From: Aquanectria penicillioides
Lineage: Eukaryota > Ascomycota > Sordariomycetes > Hypocreales > Nectriaceae
Direction: 5' to 3'
NCBI GenBank assembly: GCA_003415625.1
Contig: PYIU01000008.1
Location: 3,162,001-3,226,000, forward strand
Length of the DNA: 64,000 nt
A program made the translations under genes and the position numbers. Positions 59,295 through 64,000 of the stretch are shown piece after piece. Below the pieces are notes generated by a model. That model worked only from the letters and a program-made list of their open reading frames with translations, searched no databases and was not told the DNA's origin. Position 1 is the first letter of the stretch; each line of letters starts with the position of its first letter.

Positions 59295-62200
59295 TTAAGT
59301 AGTCCGAAACCCACGAGTATTAGCCTCATTGCTGGGCGATGACGACAGATTGCCTGAAACGCGTCCAAACAGACTAGTAGTTGCTTGACCAGAACCGATG
59401 CTTGAGTTTCCTAGGATTGACGGCTTGGTAGAATCCGACGAAGACAGGAGGCTGTTGGGCTTTTCGCTCGAAGAAAAAAGAGAGCTCGAAGTCCTAAATG
59501 GTATTTCAGAAGCCTGGTTTGTGGTGGCACCCATTGCAAATAGCCCGGTCGATTTCGTCTGCGTGGCAGGGACCTGGCCACCCCCGAAAAGACTAGGGAT
59601 AGTATGGGTGGCATTTCCATTGGTGTTTAGACTTGACGTAGTTGCTTTTGGCCCAAACAAGCTGCCAGACGCACCAATTGTTGGCGTTGGCGTTGGCGTT
59701 TGGTTTGACCAGCCACTAGTAGCAGCAGTTGTTAGAGCCGGGGACCTGGACCCAAATAATCCTCCATGGTTACTAGTTGTCGGTGCCGGAGGTATTGAAC
59801 CAACGCCGATGTCGGCAGTGTTGGGAGCTACAACTGTTGCGTTGTTGCTAAATAGACCTCTAGAAGTGTTTGGTGGTGGAGTTGTAGGCTTCGGGAGGGA
59901 GGCTTTTCCAAGGCTAGAATTTATGACTGAAGTTTGCTCTGGACGAGAGACTTCAGCAATTGGCTGTGCAGTCTTTGTGACCCTCTGTGCTGGCGATATT
60001 CTCAACGGGCCAGATATGGCATTCTCAGCTTTGGCTGTAACTGATGATTCTAAGTGGTGTCAGCTTGCTGTCTTCCTGTCAGTAAAATTCACTTACTCGA
60101 ATCATAATGTACCCTCGCAGGAGTGGACGGCAGGGCTGTTTTTCAGTTTAGTTTCGTTCAAGTCTTGGAAAATTGTCCTCACCTGTGATTGACCTTGGTC
60201 GGTAACGACGACATTGGGCCAAACCCTCACGTAAGATCTTCACCTCTGCCTGAATGAGTTCTCTTCGAGTTGTTGTGCTATCCGATTCTGCAGCCAACTC
60301 TTTCAGGCGCTCCTGACTCATGGAATCAACTTTTGTTGGCGTAAAAATTTCTGGCAAATCGTATATGAGAGTGCTTTCAATTGCCAAGTTAATTACGTTG
60401 TCGGTAAATGTGCGCAAGGACATCTGCGAATGTCAGTATCATGCGAAAAGCTAATCCAGTCGGAATCTTACTTCATAGTACACTGTCATCATATCGATTA
60501 CCTTCTCCGTGCCAAACTCACCATCCTCTAAGCCTTCATCTTGAGCAACTGCTTGACTTATCATCTTCTGCGTGAGTATTTTCTTGGAGTCTCGCTCAAA
60601 GATCTCTGGATATCTCTCTATCATGATATCTGAGAACCGGTTGGCAAGCCTATCAATAGACCTTTGAGACAATGAGCGATAGAAGTCTGCATCCAACGGA
60701 AGTGCATAGCCACGAACGTAGGGCCTTATTAGCTCATCAAGTTTTGACTCGAGCACTTTCTCCTTCTCTTCGAAGAATGGATCCACACAGGTTGACAAAA
60801 TCGCTTCTGTGGTGCGATTGGTGCTTGGTGGTCCAACTATGTGCTTGAACACTTCATCAACGAAGGCCTTGGCGACGATAGTAACACGGCTGATGTGAAA
60901 CTCAGCAATCTGCTTCCATGGTGCGGCCTGCTTCTTGAAAAGTTGAAGGGCAAGCTCTCTGTTTGGTGATCCTGGGAACTCCAGCCCTTGATTCATGGCG
61001 GCCTGTCTCTGAAGTTGCGTATTGAGCTCCTCTGTAGTAATTATCTCAGGATCTGGGAGGTCGTAAAGATATTGTTCGAGAAGATCTTCAAGGTATTCAG
61101 GAGTGTCTTGCTCTTCGGGCTCATCTTCATGCGATGCAACAATCAACTGGCTCGACCCCTTGGTCTTGAGGACATGGTCAAAGGCACGGTTGAAATTTCG
61201 AAGTTGTGCACGAAGTTTAAGGGCTTCGTCATCCAGACCGCCAAAGATAGGATCGTTGTAGCGGCCATCAACTCCATCTCGAGCAAGCCTCTGGAAGTCA
61301 CTAGCAATTGCTAATAGGAAGCTTCGCCTGTCTTCCAATGTTGACCTAGGATTCCCGAGTCGACGAAGTTCTTCCTGACGATCTCGAAGTTTTACCTCTA
61401 TATCTTCCACAACCCCAGGCAGGCTGTTCCGGATATGACTGTACAAAACCTCACTCAGCTTCTTGCGAAGGCTTTCTATTCCTTTGTTGTCTCGAGGAAC
61501 TGATGCCCAAGCCCCAGTTCTGAAGAACCTCTCCTCAATCTCATCTCGAGCATCGAGATGGGGTTCATCTTCTGCCCTGTTGCGAAGAACGTGCCATCCA
61601 AGTTCCAACTTGTTTGCGCCCTCCTGATTTTTAGCAACCTTGATGTACACCCGCTCATCGGCATATCCAGGTCGTGTGAGGTCAGGTTTAGTAATAACTC
61701 CAATAGTTCGCTGTCCGAGAGGATCTATTTGCTTGACTCGGTTCAGAGCAATGTGGCTTGCAAGCTCGTTGTTGGCGGTAATGACTACCAAGATTATGCT
61801 GTTAGTTTGTCGCATGTAACCATCGACAAGCTCATCAACTATTTCCTTGTCATCTAGAGACTGATTTTCAGTGCGATTCTGAAATAGACCAGGAAGATCA
61901 ACGAGGCTGAGCGGGTACATCTTCGGGCCTTGGATCTCAAGCCGGAGGACATCCTTGGAAAATCCTTTCCCAGCTCGTGTAAAACCCATGCATTCCTTCG
62001 CCTCTTTGATTATTTCCGGGAGGTCATATTCATGGAATCCAGCTCTCTCGAAATCTTTTGGCGCCTTGGATTTGTCGGCAAACTTGACACTAACATCAAC
62101 TCGAGTTTCATCGGCCTGACGAAGGACCAGCTCCGTCGCAAACCGAGTGCATAGGCCTTCCTCCACAGGAAAGTGAACATGGGAGATAGCCTCGAGAACT

Positions 62201-62361
62201 GAAGACTTTCCGGAAGACTGTGCACCGACGACAATAATCTGCGGAAGGTTGACGATTCTGCCAACACCACAGGCGCTTAAACTGTTGCTAATCTCGTGCA
62301 ACCCTTTGGCCTCCGAGGTGTTGAGTCGATTGAGGACATCAGAGGCGATTGAAACATCCAT
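59295..62361 (-). CDS. Dynamin-superfamily GTPase with C-terminal FG-repeat tail
   Basis: Four exons: 62361-60472, 60423-60183, 60135-60097 (39 nt), 60049-59295; 974 aa. GTPase motifs are complete: G46-AQSSGKS-S (P-loop), T72 in LCTRF, D155-LPG and T224-KPD. Middle/stalk regions follow (QLFKKQAAPWKQIAEFHI, then DPFFEEKEKVLESKLDELI), and a GED-like helical segment (DNVINLAIESTLIYDLPEIF to IQAEVKILREGLAQC). No PH domain is seen, so it is of the fungal Mx/Vps1-like group. From about residue 724 the protein changes to a low-complexity Ser/Thr/Asn/Pro tail of about 250 residues with FG motifs (GLFGS, SLFGP, SLFGGG, SLFGRV) and related GLF and SLF motifs without the glycine, as in nucleoporins. All splices are in phase. 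Role: membrane remodelling; the tail may bind transport receptors or nuclear pores. Confidence 0.9.
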
Positions 62362-64000
62362 ACTGAGATGAGTGAAAATGCAGAAAATGTAAGTGAAAGC
62401 ACAGACATGGGAATCTGATCAAATAATAGGTAGGTATTTAAGTGTGGCCAACCTGGTTTCAAGTTCCCAGGCCATGTCGGAACATGGGCACATGTTCACT
62501 TAGCGGTAAATGCCAAGATGAGATCCCACTGGTCAGCGGACATGTCTCAGGGATGATTGTGGAGTTGAAATGCAGGGGCGGGCGTTACGTGCTGGGGCTG
62601 ATGAAGCTGAACCAACACCTCGATAGCCTCCGACCTTGCGACTGGCTACGTCAACGTCTCAACCAACAGCATGTTTCGCGCCACTAATGTATAGGCTTTC
62701 AAAGTCCAGCTGAAATGGTGGATACATCAATTTAGGAGTTTGAGCTTACTGAATAGAGATTTTTTTTTTTTTTCAATCCTGGGATCTGTTCATTTTTGCG
62801 TAATCAGTACGGTCTACGCTATCGTCATAGGTGCTGAATGGCAAAGAGGAAGAATACAGAACCAGAAACCATTCGTAGAGCGTTGAGGCTGAAGGAAGAC
62901 CAACCGTGTGCTTTGGCGGTTAATGAAACGGTGTGGCAGCGCCCCATCAGCCCAATGCGACCCTGTGAAATAGGCATCGGTGAATGAGACACACAGTGTG
63001 TGTTAGTGAGAGCAAGTCATCATCACCCATCCAACAACCTTGGAAGCAGATTTATGGACCCCAAGCTAGGTATTATTCCCGGGTAGGATGAAGTGAAGGT
63101 AATGGATAAATCGTACATATCCCCCTTTTGAGATGTTAAAGCATTCCTCCAAGTCCAGCTGAACTAACAGATTTGCTACTCAACGAAGGTGGGGCATACT
63201 CTGTGAGTTATGTAAGCTAGCTTTCAACCCCACCTCTCCAGGATCCTTATCTTCATCACCATTTATACTTGTCCTCATATTTACTTTATCAAAGAGATGT
63301 AGGGTAGGTTCTGCACATGGCCAACTGAGAACAGCATCCGTCTTAGACATGCGAAACACGTTCAACAATATGAGTATATTTATGACCATCCATCAATTGA
63401 AAATATTTAAATCAATAGGCAACGACTTCCGGGCGTTTCGGGTGAGCGGCTTGAGTCGCTCATCGAAGTTAGAGGGAACAGCTACTCAAAACGAAACCAG
63501 TCGGTATGGATTTACGACAGCCGCTTTTCGCGTCCAGCTCAAGTCTAGTCCAGGCCTACATATTGGTATGAAATGATTTAGTAAAGTGGTAATTGATTTT
63601 ATGTAGTTGAAAGCGCCCAGTCCATCGAGAGAACAAAAATTGATTTCAAAAACGCAGTCGTTGACGTTGTCTGTGGTAGTTGCTCAGTGCGGTCTTAAAC
63701 TAACGTGCTTTCTCATGTTGAGTTCGGTGACACCATCTGAACGCCCAAGATTAAGATTGATCCTGCTCCCAATCTCCATAATTGCCCCATCGGTTGCAGC
63801 CTGGTTCATTCCCAACTTATTTTTTTTGATCAGTTTTATTACGCTAAACTTTCGATGGCCGGATAGTGTTTCTCTTATCTAACCTCTATTACCTACAGTA
63901 TGTGGCTGGGTTAAATCCGAGTCTTTGACTTTCCCGACCTTCTCGTTTGCAGAAGGAAGATTTTCAACCAAATTTGAGGATGAGAAACAATACCCGACTC
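62362..64000. other. Gene-free end of window
   Basis: Dynamin promoter, then AT-rich sequence to the window end. A run of 14 T lies at 62760-62773. Frames up to 91 codons (63607-63882, hydrophobic end) show no motif. A gene lying mostly outside the window cannot be excluded. Confidence 0.4.

Noticed and set aside
1..64000. Search for CRISPR arrays, rRNA, intact transposons with terminal repeats, telomere repeats
   Set aside because: None seen by eye; short microsatellites and homopolymer runs only.

Overview
The window is nuclear DNA of a filamentous ascomycete. Its genes carry many short introns (mostly 45-80 nt, GT..AG, with CTAAC/CTGAC-like branch sites), and the families present are typical of such fungi: Zn2Cys6 regulators, LaeA-like methyltransferase, fungalysin, GH64 glucanase, an Est1-type DNA/RNA-binding-domain protein and rhodopsin-domain (PTH11-like) membrane proteins. 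Sordariomycetes, probably Hypocreales, is an inference from gene flavour, not from any marker. No rRNA, tRNA, CRISPR array or intact transposon was seen.

Left part (0.2-16 kb): a secreted GH64 beta-1,3-glucanase; a D-2-hydroxyacid dehydrogenase ending in the peroxisomal tripeptide SKL; a major-facilitator transporter containing a 15-nt micro-exon, divergent from a Zn2Cys6 regulator; a phytanoyl-CoA-dioxygenase-like enzyme; a nine-exon LaeA-like methyltransferase; and a small cupin whose AUG is split by an intron. The regulator, oxygenase, methyltransferase and cupin lie within 8 kb and could be a small accessory pathway.

Middle part (17-37 kb): a broken amino-acid permease; a large membrane sulfatase-fold protein with a His/Pro/Asp-rich linker; a 3.6-kb GC-rich gene-free stretch; a ZZ-finger protein; decayed remains of an Est1-type protein and of a C2H2 protein; an ankyrin protein; and a fungalysin metalloprotease.

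Right part (39-62 kb): a predicted Ser/Thr kinase fused to an RBR (RING-IBR-RING) ubiquitin ligase, interrupted by one in-frame stop; a seven-helix rhodopsin-domain protein; a decayed caspase-like gene tail to tail with another decayed gene; two adjacent Rieske-oxygenase-type genes with complementary losses (one keeps the [2Fe-2S] ligands but shows no iron site, the other keeps the iron site but no [2Fe-2S] ligands); a second Zn2Cys6 regulator divergent from them; and a dynamin-type GTPase with a C-terminal tail rich in FG motifs like those of nucleoporins.

The strongest candidates for something new are the kinase-RBR fusion, the split Rieske pair and the dynamin with the FG tail. All splice models below were built by eye from splice signals and frame continuity. 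No transcript or database support was available.
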